A DNA stretch of 64,000 nt from Leishmania martiniquensis (taxonomy: Eukaryota > Euglenozoa > Kinetoplastea > Trypanosomatida > Trypanosomatidae): positions 69,501 to 133,500 of the forward strand of contig NC_090159.1 of the NCBI RefSeq assembly GCF_017916325.1. The letters are read 5' to 3'. Numbering within the stretch: the stretch's first letter is position 1; every line of letters starts with the position of its first letter. Below the pieces are notes generated by a model. It saw only the letters and a list, made by a program, of their open reading frames with translations. It was not told where the DNA came from and ran no database searches. Shown here in pieces: positions 30,061 through 42,400 of this stretch. The position numbers and the translations under genes are program-made.

Positions 30061-31509
30061 ATGGTGGGCCGCATATCTGTTCTGGAGATGTACCATCTCA
30101 TCGAGCGAGACCCGTTTCACGTGGATCTCTCCACGCACCCGGACGCGCTAATGGAGCGCGAAAATGTGGACTGCTTAACAGCCCATCTTCTTCAGTTTGG
30201 CGCTGTGGAGTCCCTGAACCTGGCCGGCATGAATGCTAGCGGTGGCGCCCTGGACCAATTGATTTCGTCTGCCGAAGCGGGAGGCCTGGCCCACCTCACC
30301 TACCTCAACCTGCGTGGCACGCACCTTTCTCCTCGTCACTTGGAGAGCTTGCTGAGAGTGCTGAAGGCGCGTGCGCCGCTGCTGAGGACACTTGACATCA
30401 GCGAGAACGGGATAGGTGACACTGCGATGGAGCCCCTCAAGGTGTACGTTCCAGCGATGCTGCAGTCGCTGAACATTGCGTCCAACGCGTTGAGCGCCGC
30501 TGCCGTGACGCAGATACTGCAGTCGCTGGCAGATGCTAAGCCAACGTCCCTCGAGCAGCTTGATCTGAGTGACAATCATGTTGACCTCAAGTCGAGCGAG
30601 GCACTGAAGACGCTGCTGAGAACGACAAATTGCCAGACAACGCTGAAGGAGCTTCGCGTGGCGCACTGCGGCTTGGATGCAACGAACTCGGCGTGCCTGG
30701 CGGAGGGTGTGCACAGTAGCGCGATTGAGGTCCTCGACGTGTCGCGCAACGACTGTCTTCTCTCGTTCACCTTTGCAGTGGATGAAGGGCACGCGGCCGC
30801 CTTCCCTGCCTCGCTGCGCGTGCTCGACCTCTCAGGAAATGCGTGCAACCGACGCTTCATCGGGGGCTTGGTGGAGTCTTTACATGGCTGCAGCGGGTGC
30901 CTTGAAGAGCTATACCTGCGCCGCACCTTTCAGGGAGATGTAGCGCTTTCTGCGTTACTTTGCGGTGTCAGCTCGATGCCTGCGCTGCGTGTGTTGGATC
31001 TTGCAGAGTGTGGCCTCACCTACCGCAGCGGCAAGCTGCTCGCCCAGCAGCTGCCGATGCACCCAAAGCTCATGGTGATTCGCTTGTCGGACAACATGCT
31101 CGACGTCGAGGGCGTCATGGACATGGCCAGCGGGCTGGAGCGTCTGTCCCGGCTGACTACGCTGGAACTCGGCTCGTGCCACCTCGGTAACTGCGGCGCC
31201 GTCGCCGTAGTCACCAGTCTTCTTCGCAGCGGTGCTCCGATAGTGCAGCTGGACATCTCTGATAACGACATCAACAATGCTGGGCTGTGCGAAGTGTGCG
31301 CACTGCTTTCACGGCTGACCTGCCCGAGGCTTGAGCGGCTCATCATCTCCAGAAATCCATGCACAAAGGGCTCGCAGGCGAACCTCATCGAAATGCTCCG
31401 GGGCCGGCAGTCAGCTTGTCAGGTGGTGGCGGAAGGCACCCCGCTCGAGGTGACCAGCAGCAGCTCGCTATTCGAGGCCGCCCATGCCTCTCAGGTGCTG
31501 ATTGAGTAG
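30061..31509 (+). CDS. Leucine-rich-repeat protein, ribonuclease-inhibitor type
   Basis: The product has 482 residues from the ATG at 30061. From about residue 50 to 450 it is built of repeats with the LxxLxLxxNxL pattern, for example LRTLDISENGIGD, LQSLNIASNALS, LEQLDLSDNHVD, LRVLDLAECGLT, LTTLELGSCHLGN and IVQLDISDNDINN. Spacing of about 28-30 residues with a helical second half is the ribonuclease-inhibitor (RanGAP-like) class. There is no signal peptide, membrane span or second domain, so it is probably an intracellular protein-binding scaffold. Its partner cannot be told from sequence. The gene sits alone inside the unique segment between the arms of a 586-bp inverted repeat. Confidence 0.9.
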   Translation: MVGRISVLEMYHLIERDPFHVDLSTHPDALMERENVDCLTAHLLQFGAVESLNLAGMNASGGALDQLISSAEAGGLAHLTYLNLRGTHLSPRHLESLLRVLKARAPLLRTLDISENGIGDTAMEPLKVYVPAMLQSLNIASNALSAAAVTQILQSLADAKPTSLEQLDLSDNHVDLKSSEALKTLLRTTNCQTTLKELRVAHCGLDATNSACLAEGVHSSAIEVLDVSRNDCLLSFTFAVDEGHAAAFPASLRVLDLSGNACNRRFIGGLVESLHGCSGCLEELYLRRTFQGDVALSALLCGVSSMPALRVLDLAECGLTYRSGKLLAQQLPMHPKLMVIRLSDNMLDVEGVMDMASGLERLSRLTTLELGSCHLGNCGAVAVVTSLLRSGAPIVQLDISDNDINNAGLCEVCALLSRLTCPRLERLIISRNPCTKGSQANLIEMLRGRQSACQVVAEGTPLEVTSSSSLFEAAHASQVLIE

Positions 31510-31861
31510 TGCGCAAACGGCACCCACTCATCTCTCTTTTCTTCTGCGTCAGCTTCCCTTTGCCGTCGGTGCCTGCGTACGCGTGTCTGTGTCTGCTCGC
31601 CGCTCCTCGGCCCTTTCGTTGCCATTCTCACCTCACGCGCCCAGCCCTCGCCTCCCCCGACGAACTCTCCTTCCCCTTCCCTCTCCCTCTCGCGCTTGAG
31701 CTGTGTGTACACCGCGACCGTGCGCCTCAGCGACGTGACGGAGGCGTCCCTCGCCACTTGCGGAGCAGTAGCGGCGAGAGCAACGGACGCGAAAGCTGCA
31801 GACAGCGAGCCCGCCTCCGCTCCTCCGCAGCGAGGACAGCGCCACCCGTCAAGAGCGTGCG

Positions 31862-32286
31862 TGCCCGGGCGAGGGCGGTGCGCACTCGCTGCCAAGCACA
31901 GCCGGCATGGCGTACCACGTCCGGGCGCGTCATCGAGAGGTCGGAAGAGCGCGAGTGACCAGCGACGGAGCCGCGAAGAGGTCCGCACTGATGTTCGACC
32001 GAGTGCACGTGCGCGACGTGTGCGGCATCGCCTCGATCCGACACTGGGTGGGCTGGTGAGGCACAGGTGCCGGAAGCATGGTGAGAAGGCCCCCGACTCG
32101 CATCATCGCGTCCGGCAGACACCAGTGCGGGCTCCGCCGGCACACGAAACCACGGGGTGCAGCAGCTTGAGGTGGCTGTGCAAGAGGCGTGGCGTAGGGG
32201 CAGGGGGCGGGGCTCGCCCTGGGCCACCCGCATATACCCGCAACGCAGCAGTGGAGGCTGGAGGAAACTGCTGCTGTGCGGGTACA
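31862..32286 (+). mobile_element. GC-rich dispersed repeat D, longer copy (retroposon-like)
   Basis: This block matches 50812-51052 at both ends, but here there are about 170 extra internal bases (about 31941-32112). The 3' part also matches a fragment at 55504-55588. The left end has a CCAAGCACAGCCGGC motif that is loosely reminiscent of the 5' signature of trypanosomatid ingi/L1Tc-derived elements. Identity is lower than among copies A-C, so this is an older, decayed family. Assignment to SIDER elements is tentative. Confidence 0.55.
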
Positions 32287-32328
32287 TCTGTCGGCTATGC
32301 GCATGCGTGGCGGGGTGGACAGCGTATA

Positions 32329-32914
32329 CTATGCTTGCCTTCCACGTCATCACCCTCTGCGGTGCAGCTTCCGTTTGACTTCGCCCTGCTTGCGGCCCCT
32401 CACGGGCGCCTCTCGCGTGGCGCGAAGCGGCGGTAGGCACCGGTGACAGCAACGTGCGGGCTCAGTTCTAGGAGCACGGCCTCGGCCTCACACCCTACCC
32501 ACCACCCGCTGCGCAGGTCGCCTCGCAGCCGCATTCGCTTGGGTCAGTGCACCCTGTGGCGCATCTCGCGGAGCCGCTCAGGGTGCCTCGCCAGCAGGCG
32601 GCGAGGGCTGGGGGCTATGCGCTGGATTCATGCGGCCGCTTTGCACGTCCAGTGGATCATACAAACGCGACCGCTGTGGCAGGCCGACGCGACGCAGCGT
32701 CGTGCAGGACCTGGCCGCCGACGTGAGTGGCGCCGCGTCGCTCCGACGTCGCTGCGCTACGGTGAGCCGACTCTGTCACCATGAGCAGTGGCTCGTCGTT
32801 GGGCAGGGGCAGGCGCGGGAAGTTTGAGGGGGCTGCTTGCCTTTTCTTCCCTGACGTATGGCGCCCCCGAGACACCCAGACGCGCTAAGGTGTGTCGCCC
32901 TCGTCGTCAGGCAA
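32329..32914 (-). mobile_element. Retroposon-like repeat, copy B (inverted relative to A)
   Basis: The reverse complement matches 28309-28894 over 586 bp with no length change and only scattered single-base differences. The A-rich tail of copy A is missing; sequence diverges exactly where the tail would start. It lies 43 bp downstream of repeat D. Confidence 0.8.
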
Positions 32915-33524
32915 ACGCAGTGAGAGAGGTCGCTCTTCGTTATCTGTCTGTCTACGTGGCGCCGACATCTTTGAGGTTGTGCTGCTCTGGTCGCTCGCTT
33001 CTGCGTTGTCCTCCTCGCCAACGTTCAAGGATTGAAAGTCCTTACACCCGCCGCCCACACTGCCAGCACCATGGCAGGTGCTACGCTCAATGTGGCCCTG
33101 CCGATGCTCCGCTGGAGTTCTTTGCACGATGCATTCTGTGGTCGAGGCGTGCGGACGCTTCATATATTGCGTCAGCGTGAGGAGGAGAGGGGCGGGCAGA
33201 GGGGAGCAGCCTCTTCCACAGCCTTTGTCAAAGCCCCCAAACTAACCGTCGTGTGCTCTCACTGTTGCTGCCGTGTTTAGTGCAGCTCCTCCACGGCGCC
33301 CCCTGTGTGCAAGTACATAAAGTATAAATGGGGCCAAGGTCCGCGGAGAGGAACAACAGGCAGAAACAGGGCACTACCGAGTGCACGGCGCCCGCGCCCG
33401 AGGCGACACTAGCAGTGACACATGGTGTTGGGTGCTCTCACGTCCGGCGTGCCCCATCGCATACATAGCTTCAGGTGTCGCAGTTTCTGTCTCCGGGCGC
33501 TCGCATCCCTATTTTTATCGCAGT

Positions 33525-33559
33525 CATATATATACGTAGGCATATATATATATATATAT
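33525..33559. repeat. TA microsatellite
   Basis: Two runs of alternating TA separated by a short interruption (CGTAGGC). Confidence 0.85.
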
Positions 33560-34980
33560 GCGCTTTGGGCCGCCCACACACATGTCCTGAGGAACTATCT
33601 CGTTGCCTCGCCTGCCAACCGGCCGGTTCGTCCTTACTTCGGTGAATGAGGTCGCAACGCGGGGCACGTTGAGTTCCCTTCCCGTGAGCCCCCACCACAC
33701 GCGCGCCCTGGCGTGAGGGCATTGCTGGGGCATCTGTAGCCGTGCTGCAAGAGGCGATGGCCTCATTACGGCAGCATCGAGCGGCGCGGAGGAGGGAAGC
33801 AGCATTCAGAGTGTATGAAGAGAGCGGGGGCAGCGCGTGGGCGACTGCCTTGACAGACGCTGCAGCTTCTTGCCCTTTGCCGTCCATGTCGGCTGCTGCT
33901 GCTGCTGCTCTTACCCATCCCCTCTTCTTCACGTGCGCGTCCCGCATCCGATAAGCCATTCCCCCCCCCTCCCCATCCCTTACTCGGCGCGTTGGCTGTC
34001 TACCGCGTCGGTACGTGATCACGCATACCACCCTCTTTCGCCGTGTGCACTTTTCTCCTCGTCTTTGGTGTTTGCGGCGGCCGCTCTTTCTCTCCCTCTT
34101 CGCCCCCCTCCCCGCTCACCTGCGTCACTGCTGTCATACCCCCTCCTCCTACTCTTCCACCCCGGCCACTCTTCCCCTCCCTCGGTGTTGGCCCCCCTTC
34201 CCCCCTTCTTTGAGCGCGTGTTGGCCCCTTTTTCTGTGCCCTCGGTGCTGCCATGACGCATCCCAGACGAATTACCCAGCTCTGCCGCGGCTCATCAGCT
34301 CCGGAGAAGCATTTCTTTGTGCTCGTGAATCTCCGCCAAAGATGTGTCTCACCGAGTACCGCACACCGGCTTCAGCCCATACCGCACGCTGTGTGGAGCC
34401 GCTTTGGTCCTCGCTGTCCACTCCTTTCTTCTGCTTTATCGGACGTGATTCTGTGCGTGTGTACGGGTACGGGGTGACGTAAGCGTGCGTGTGTGCGCGA
34501 GACAAACGTGGCTGAGAAGTTTGCCACCTTCACCTTCAGCTCCCCTGACGCACACTCCCAACGTTAGCAGAGCAGCGGCAAAGGGCGTGCGAGTGTGCTA
34601 GTGTGGGGGGAGGGGGAGGGGGAGGGAAGGGCGGAAATGATGTCCTCTCTCTATCTCGTAGCTTCAAAGCTTAACTGCGCGACGATTTACCGTGCGCCTG
34701 TCATGCCACACTCGTGGCGGTGCTGCTTGATGGCCTTCCCCTGGCCTCTCCCTACCAGTGCGTATGCGAGGCGATGTACTAGCTCTCACCGGCTGCATCA
34801 CCGAGCCAGCACCAGCCTTCCATCCCCCATCTCTACCATGGCCAAGGCCCCCTCCCCCTTCACCTCCCCTCCCTTTTCCCTTCACCGCCCCCCTCCGCGC
34901 CCCTGGCTCAATGCCTTCCGGCAAGAAGATAGGTTCAACTTGCCCTGTATTCCCCTATCCCTCAGAGGGTCACCTGTGTG

Positions 34981-35031
34981 CTACTCCCGCTTCTGTCACC
35001 GCTCATCCTCACCCCCCTCTTCTCATCACAG
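34981..35031 (+). promoter_or_regulatory. Strong polypyrimidine tract and trans-splice acceptor (fumarase)
   Basis: An almost pure C/T tract leads to CACAG with the AG at 35030-35031, giving a 59-nt 5' UTR for the ATG at 35090. Confidence 0.65.
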
Positions 35032-35089
35032 ACGCACGTGCACACGCGCAGGCTTGGGTACGAAAGGGTAAGAGGATCGGATAGGCGTC

Positions 35090-36739
35090 ATGTTCCGCCG
35101 CATTGGTCCGTTGCGGGCGGAGTTCAACTTCGTGCCGCTAGTATCGAAGGTATCCCACAACGACATCAAGTACCGCCTCTTGACGAAGGACTACGTTTCC
35201 GTGGTGCGACCCGGTGGTGGTCTGCCGGAGATGCTAAAGGTGGAGCCGGCGGCACTCACGCTGCTATCTTCCACGGCGTTTGACGACGTGGAGCACCTTC
35301 TGCGCTCCTCGCACCTGGCGTCTCTACGAAGGATCTTCGACGATCCCGAGGCCAGCGACAACGACAAGTTTGTAGCGCTGCAGCTGCTGAAGAACGCAAA
35401 CATCTCCGCGGCCCGCTTGCTGCCAGGCTGCCAGGACACCGGCACAGCCATCATTTCGGGCTACCGTGGTGAGCAGGTACTTGTGCCAGGCAACGACGAG
35501 GCGGCCCTCAGCCGCGGCGTCTATGACATCTTCCAGAAGCGCAACCTCCGCTACAGTCAGAACGTCCCGCTCAGCATGTATGACGAGAAGAACACCGGCA
35601 CGAACCTTCCAGCGCAGATTGACATCTACGCCACCAAAGGGATGGAGTACAGCTTCATGTTTATTGCTAAGGGCGGCGGCTCTGCGAACAAGTCCTTCCT
35701 TCTGCAGGAATCCAAATCCGTGCTCAACCCCAAGTCTCTGCGCAAGTTCCTCAAGGAGAAGCTGACGATGTTCGGCACCTCCGCCTGCCCGCCGTACCAC
35801 ATCGCCGTCGTCATTGGCGGAACGAGCGCTGAGATGACCATGAAGATGGTGAAGTACGCCTCCTGCCGCTACTACGACGACCTGATCACCAAGCCCGATA
35901 TGAAGACCGGCTACACCTTCCGCGACCTCGAGCTGGAGAAGGAGGTGCTCGACATCTGCCAGAACATCGGCATGGGTGCCCAGTTTGGTGGCAAGTACTA
36001 CGCCCATGACGCACGCGTAATTCGCATGCCTCGCCACGGCGCATCTTGCCCCATCGGCATCGGGGTATCGTGCAGCGCGGATCGTCAGGCGCTTGGCAAG
36101 ATCAACAAGGACGGCGTGTGGCTGGAGGAGCTGGAGATGGACCCATCCAAGTTCCTGCCGGATGTCAAGGAAGATGAGCTGCTGAAGTCGCCACCGGTCA
36201 AGGTGAACCTCAACCGCCCCATGCCAGAAGTCCTCAAAGAGCTTTCCAAGTACCCCGTCAGGACCCGTCTCAGCCTCACGGGCACCATCATCGTGGCGCG
36301 CGACAGTGCACACGCACGAATGCGTGAGATGCTAGAGGAGGGCAAGCCGCTTCCGCAGTACATGAAGGAGCATCCTGTGTACTATGCTGGGCCGGCAAAG
36401 CAGCCGGACGGCCTCCCGTCCGGTTCCTTTGGTCCGACGACAGCCGGCCGCATGGACCCCTTCGTCGACCTCTTCCAGTCGAAGGGCGGCTCCATGGTGA
36501 TGCTCGCCAAGGGTAACCGCAGCAGGCAGGTAACCGACGCGTGCCACAAATACGGCGGCTTCTACCTGGGTAGCATTGGCGGCCCGGCAGCCGTGTTGGC
36601 TCAGGATGCGATCAAAAAGGTGGAATGCCTCGACATGAAGGATCTCGGTATGGAGGCGGTGTGGAAGATCGACGTGGAGGACTTCCCCGCCTTCATCGTC
36701 GTAGATGACAAGGGCAACGACTTCTTTGCGCAGCTCTAG
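35090..36739 (+). CDS. FH-1: Class I fumarate hydratase, probably the mitochondrial isoform
   Basis: The product has 549 residues from the ATG at 35090. It catalyses reversible hydration of fumarate to malate with an oxygen-sensitive [4Fe-4S] cluster. Class I hallmarks are visible: the [11 protein letters not shown] segment with Cys114, [10 protein letters not shown] with Cys233, and GVSCSADRQ with Cys328. Their spacing (119 and 95) is very close to the cluster cysteines I recall for the Leishmania cytosolic isoenzyme. The N-terminus ([14 protein letters not shown]) is short, basic and without acidic residues at first, as in trypanosomatid mitochondrial presequences, supporting the mitochondrial isoform. 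The C-terminal beta domain contains [12 protein letters not shown] and [13 protein letters not shown]. Humans use the unrelated class II enzyme. No defects seen. Confidence 0.95.
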   Translation: MFRRIGPLRAEFNFVPLVSKVSHNDIKYRLLTKDYVSVVRPGGGLPEMLKVEPAALTLLSSTAFDDVEHLLRSSHLASLRRIFDDPEASDNDKFVALQLLKNANISAARLLPGCQDTGTAIISGYRGEQVLVPGNDEAALSRGVYDIFQKRNLRYSQNVPLSMYDEKNTGTNLPAQIDIYATKGMEYSFMFIAKGGGSANKSFLLQESKSVLNPKSLRKFLKEKLTMFGTSACPPYHIAVVIGGTSAEMTMKMVKYASCRYYDDLITKPDMKTGYTFRDLELEKEVLDICQNIGMGAQFGGKYYAHDARVIRMPRHGASCPIGIGVSCSADRQALGKINKDGVWLEELEMDPSKFLPDVKEDELLKSPPVKVNLNRPMPEVLKELSKYPVRTRLSLTGTIIVARDSAHARMREMLEEGKPLPQYMKEHPVYYAGPAKQPDGLPSGSFGPTTAGRMDPFVDLFQSKGGSMVMLAKGNRSRQVTDACHKYGGFYLGSIGGPAAVLAQDAIKKVECLDMKDLGMEAVWKIDVEDFPAFIVVDDKGNDFFAQL

Positions 36740-37254
36740 ACAGTGGCTCGAGGAAGCTGATGCGCTGGAGCGTGCCTGCAGAGGCGGTGCGTATGCGTAG
36801 GTGAAGAGGGCGCGATGGAAAAACGGGGCTTCTTTTTGTTGTCTTCTTCCGGCTTTGGGGGATTACCTGAACGCATCGCCGCATCGCGTGCGCGTGGCGC
36901 TTCTTGCCTTGCCGTGGAAGTGCGCGTTGCACACAAGCGCGAACGGGCCTGTCACTGATGTTTCTGTTTCTCTTTGCCCTCTCTGCTCTTCTATCCCTCT
37001 ATGGTCGCGCGGCCTTTGCCACCGCGGCCGTCTCTCTCGTTCTCCACACGCTGCGTGCGCGCGTAAGTTAGATGGACGTCTGGGCTTCGGCATCTGTGCA
37101 TCTTTGTCTGCCGATAGCCTGCCACCTTTCCTCCAACCGCTTCTCTCTACCCCCCGCCCGCGCAGCGATTCGTTGTGGCCCTCCTCTGCCAGCAAAGGAT
37201 CTCAGGCAAGGAAAGGCGCACATCTCAACGACAAGGCACGCGCGCAAACGCAGA

Positions 37255-37285
37255 ACACACATACACATACACACGCACATACACA
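37255..37285. repeat. Imperfect CA microsatellite
   Basis: Alternating CA with TA and CG interruptions, in the presumed 3' region of the fumarase gene. Confidence 0.75.
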
Positions 37286-39427
37286 AAGAAAAACGAGAAA
37301 GGGAAGCGCGTCGGAGGGGAAGGCGCACCCGACGGTGCGGTGACTCCTCGGCGTCCCTGCAGCTCTCAGTGTCCTCCCTGTCTCTCTCTGTTGCCGCTTC
37401 TCTCCCTTCTTTTCGCCTCCGTCTGCACTTCGTCGCCCGATGTTGAATTGTCTCGCTTCCCTTCGTTTTCTCACTTGGCGGCTCTCATCATGCTCCATGT
37501 GCTCGCGCGCGGTGCCCCCAGCCATTTTTCTTTTTCATCTCTGCCGGCCACGAAAGGGAGCAATGCAGGTCACTCGACGCGCATCGGCGTCGTTACCACT
37601 CACCCACCGCTTCGCCGATTCTCTGTTGGTGCATGATCGTATGCCGATGTACGCACCAGGTGTCGAGCGAGAGGACGACAGGTAGAGAGGTTAGTGGTGG
37701 TGGTGAGGAAGCGCTGCTGGTTCGTGTGCGCCTACTGAACTTCCTCGCTCGCTTTTCGGCTCTACCCGCGAGGGACGGCGGCTGCAGACAAGAGTGCAAC
37801 TTTAGCGCAAATCCAACCACAACCGCAACAAAGGAGGAGAGGCAGAGTCGGGAGATGAAAGTCAGGACGCCTGGTGGTACTGTGCTTCGCTTTCGCGCAC
37901 TTCTCAGCGTGCATGGTGACGTCCCTCGATGAGGCCAACACAAACCCCCTCTCTCCTCCCATCACTGCCCTCGATGGCGTTGTCGGGCTTGCTAGCTCCG
38001 CTGTCTTCGGTTGCGTGTGCACCCCACGTGAGAGCGAGCGAGAAAGCATGTGCGCGTTGGTACATGGACGGCGCGGCCTCTCGTCGACCTCTGCAGGAGT
38101 ATGAGCTCGGTGGAAGAGAGGTACATGCAGTAGCAGGTCGAGACCGAGGGGGACGTCTCGAACTTTTGCTGCGATGTGCGCTCACCACCACGCGTACCTG
38201 CATGGTCTGCTTTCATGTCCTCCTTTGGCTCTCATGAGGCCAGGCCTCACCTGCCGCGGGCATGGCGCTCGCTATCGCCTTGATCGCACATCCTCGCCGT
38301 TCACGGCCTTTGGCGCGTTGACGGCAGCTCCCCCTTTTTTCTGACGTGGTTTCCCGGTCAGTTTCGCTTCTTGCTTGCTTTGTTTTTGGTCCCCCCCTTC
38401 CGCTCCCGACTGCGCTCTACCACCGCCTCGCTTGCATGCGCGCAGCACTTCGCGAGGTGTACCCTTCTCTTCCCTGTTTCTCCGTCACCCGACCCCCGCA
38501 CGTGTGCGATGGACTGCCACCCCGTCGCCGCGTACATAACGACACCTCTTTTTCTTTTTCTTCGTCAGTTCTACGGTCTCTGAGAGGCGCTATTCGTGCC
38601 ACCAAGCTGCCACGCAGGCACTTCATCAAAAGAAGCAAGAGGCAACGCGAAGGAAAGAATGCCAGCGAAGCGCGTGCGCCGAATCGGGAGACGCTTGCCC
38701 GCACGCGCAAGTGCTCGCGGCCCCTAATCGCGTGCCGTGCTAACAACAGAAGGATGCAAAGGGGGTCACGGGAAGCCACCCCCGCCGTAGCCGTCCCCAA
38801 CGCCGCGGTGCGCGTCTTATGGGCGGAAAGCTGTTCGTGTCCACCTTCGACAGAGGGAAAAATGTACGCGCACACGTCGCTGAGTCGGCACCTACCGATT
38901 CTCTCGCTCTGAGTCTCACGCGGGTGCGCAGTCGCGGGGCCGACCAAGAGCGGCGCACCGTATGCTCGTAACTCCACTCGTCCCCACCTCTTGCCCTCCA
39001 CACCCCCGGAGGCATCTACGGAACCGTCTCATCGCTCCCCTCCTCCGTCCATTCCTCTCACCCTGGCTATCCTCACCGCTGCGTACGTCTGCCGCTCACT
39101 TTCGCATATCTGCTCACATTTTGTCTCCTCTCACCGAGTAGCATCGTCTTTCATCGAACGACGCTCGTGCGCTCGATAGCGTCGATCTGCGTGGTGTGTG
39201 GGTGTGTGGGAGGGGGGGCAAGCGGCTCCGGCTGACGTATCGTGCAGTAGGGGGCGCCTTGCACTCTCTTTGGGGCTACTTCGATCCCTTCTCTGTATTC
39301 AGCAGACGTCTACAGGACCACGTAGTCGCTCGGCTCCGGGGACATCTCTGCATCTAGCGCGTTCGTGCTTGGGGGCGCCACGCGCACCTTCCTCAATAGG
39401 GGTCACGGCGCCGACTCTCTGTGCGAG

Positions 39428-39479
39428 TTCTCTATTCGTTTGGTTCTTTTTTATTCTTCTACGCCGTCGACGACCACAG
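39428..39479 (+). promoter_or_regulatory. Putative polypyrimidine tract and trans-splice acceptor (Rsm22)
   Basis: A T-rich tract is followed by AG at 39478-39479, only 5 nt before the ATG at 39485. If used, nearly the whole leader would be the spliced-leader sequence; an upstream acceptor or a later ATG is possible. Confidence 0.35.
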
Positions 39480-39484
39480 CGGAA

Positions 39485-42400
39485 ATGCTGCGGCGCCTTC
39501 TTTGTTGCTGCGGTGCATCTCGGTGTGAATCTATCGGGGATCTACGCAGAGATCGTGTCGCTCTCGTTTCCTTGTTGCCCTCACAGCTGTCCGGCCCAGC
39601 ATCTTCATGCCTTACGTCGGTGCGCGCTGTTGGCACTGCCATGCCCGGCGCGATGCACCAGCCAGGGGAGTCGGGGCAGCAACCCGGATCGAGCGCCACG
39701 ATCGCTGGAAAGGAGACGTGGGGGCAGTTCAGCGCAAAGATGCGCCACGGCCGCCGCCGCATCCGCGTGATCGACATTGCGGCGAAGATGTCGTATGAGT
39801 ACCAGATGCTGAAAAAGATGTGCAAGCGGCGCCCCGCCATGCGGCAGTGGGCCGTGCGCGACGACTTCTGCGACATGAGCCCCGGCGTGGTTGTCATGTC
39901 ACCCTCGATGCAGGCCGCCTTCATGAAGGTGTTCCGGCTCAAGGACAAGGGTCTCATCCGACAGTGCCTTCGCGATATTATCCCCATCATCGAGTATCGC
40001 AACCGCGAGGAGCGGCCGGCTGCCATGCGTGATAAGCCGTCGGACATGATCCCCGACGGCGAGCCAGACACCCTCAACCAAAAGAAACGCGAACTTTTCG
40101 AGCGCAAAGAAACGGGTGAGAACTTCAGGCCACTCTACCTGCACGACAAGCGCTCGCAGGCAAAGCTGCGCTTCAAGATTCGGCAACGACTCATCAAGTT
40201 TCAGCGGCAGCTCGCCATCGCGAACGCGGTGGCGAGCCGCACCGTCCTGTACTCGACAGATGACGCGATTGGGTATTTTCTCTTCCGCGGCGCCGCCATG
40301 TACGCCGGAATGCACCGCGTCTTCTTCGAGCTGAGCAAGCAGCTGCCGCACTTTGTGCCGAAGAGCATGCTGGACTTCGGAGCCGGCACCGGTACAGCCA
40401 TTCTCGTAGCGAAGGAGGTGTACGACCCCGGCGCCCTTGCCTACCCGCTTTATCGCTCCATGCGACAGACCATGACCGGGAATGTGAGCGCGCAGGCGCA
40501 GCAGCTGCGTGAGCTTCGCTATGACCTCCGCCGCCTCAGCCGCAACAACCAAGAGAAGAAGAAGGCCCGGTTCATGGCGGTGGCAGCGCTGTTGGAGCGC
40601 GGTGAGGTCGACCCGGCTGACTTGCCAGCCGACCTTCGCCGCGAGATCGCGCAAGTCGCGGCCAACGCCGCCGAGAGGAAAAGGCGCCGCCTCATCAGTG
40701 AGTCGCACGCCCGTTACCGGGATGTCGTCGACGGCACCGAGTGGGAGGACGGCGACCCGCTCGGTGAGAAGAAGGGCACGGCAGAGGACCCGAGCGACCT
40801 GCTCGATGGCGAAGAGGATGACGACAGCAGCGCTACCAGGGCGACAGCCGGGCGCACGTGGTGGGAGAAGCTGGTCGACCTAGAGAACGCCACCGCGCAG
40901 GAGCAGGCCCGTCGGCGGCTGCGGCCACTGCAGGAGGTGACGGCGATCGAGCCCAGCCCGGGCATGATGGAAATCGGCACGATGGTGCTGCACGATGACA
41001 TCCCCAACGTCGCGTGGAGGCGGTACCTGCTGCCGGAGGATGAGGCGATTCAGCACGATCTCGTAGTGGCTGCCTACTCCCTCAGCGAGGTCGCAGACTC
41101 GGCGAACCGGCGGCGGCTTCTGCAGCAGCTGTGGAAGATGACACGTGGCGTGCTGCTGCTCGTGGAGTTCTCAAACCTGCACAACTTCAACTTGTTGATG
41201 GAGGCTCGTGACACGATTCTGGAAGAAAAGGGTGTTGGCCTGTGGGACTGGCAGCCGACTATCGTGGCCCCGTGCCCGCATGAGCAGCGCTGTCCCCTGC
41301 GCCACTGCAAGGCGGGTGTAAAGAGCAAGCGTATGCGCCTGTGCACGACGGAGGCGCAGTATCGCGCCACCTTCATCGATGTCTGGGCACGGCGCATGCC
41401 GCTGAAGGTAGGTATCGAGCCCATTTCTTACTTGATCTTTGCACGCAACGAGTTCGTGCCGGAGCGGGCGGAAAGGCGAGAAGCGCAGGTGAAACGGGAG
41501 GAGGCGGAGCGGGTGCAGTCACGCGATGCCAAGCAGCGCGAGCTCTACACGGCCTCGCTGTCTCTGAAGGACGTGGTCTTCGATCGACTGAGTGACGAGG
41601 TGCTGCACCGACCCTCGACCGGCGTGCCGGTGAAGTTATCGGAGGCAACGACAAACGTTGAAGGCACCCCTTCCTCGGCTCTCCCGCAGGCGTTGCAAGG
41701 CGGCAACCCAGGCACTACCGAAGGGGGCCAGTTGCCCTCGGACGTCCCTCGACTGGTTCAAACCTCTGCGCAGCGTTACAACAAGCTCGTCTACCCGCTC
41801 CAGCTCCCGCCAGCGACGCACAGGTACAACCGCTCCTTCGTTGACGCCGGGTATCAACGACAGCGCGCCATCACGCCTTCCGAGATGCTGGTGGTGCGAG
41901 AGGAACTCGAGGAAATGCGGCGACGGGTAACGCGAGTGAGCCCGTCGTATCTGCGCGTGGTGCGCGACCCCACGTGCCGGGGCAAGATTCAGGCGTGCTT
42001 CTGCACACCGGATGGCGACTTAATCACTGCCCGGGTCTACCGCCGCTTCTATGGTGACCACAGCAGCGTCCGTCGTCACACGACGATGCGCTGGCAGCAC
42101 ATTGGTGGCTGGAAGCTGCTGAAGCGCATCCGCAGCGGCTCCCTCTTCCCACATGACGTGCCGCTCTACGCGGTCAACCGGCATCCTCAGGTCGACTTTC
42201 CCAACACCCTCGTCGGTGTGAAGCACTCGGCCGTGGAGAAGACGGCGATGCAGTACAACGACCCGATGTCGCTGCTGGAAACACCCGAGGAGGAGCTCTC
42301 GCGCGAGGAGGTGAAGCAGAAGCGCCGCCTGCTACGCGATGAAGAGGCTCAGAAAAAGGCAGAGGCGAAGCTCGAGGAGATACTGGGTACGAAGATCCAA

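Larger units (their letters stand above)
31510..35089. other. 3.6-kb intergenic region with two repeat elements
   Basis: No gene is supported. It contains a GC-rich repeat (31862-32286), the inverted repeat copy B (32329-32914), a TA microsatellite (33525-33559) and pyrimidine-rich DNA from about 33960 to 35030. Open frames within the repeats are reading-frame shadows of sequence that is also non-coding elsewhere. Confidence 0.65.
36740..39484. other. 2.7-kb intergenic region
   Basis: No gene is supported. It contains a CA-type microsatellite (37255-37285) and several pyrimidine tracts. Frames of 100-190 codons overlap in different phases and have simple composition. Confidence 0.65.

Noticed and set aside
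35324..36313. Antisense frame of 329 codons across fumarase
   Set aside because: It is a shadow of the GC-rich third positions of the real fumarase gene; its His/Leu/Val-rich composition is typical of such shadows.
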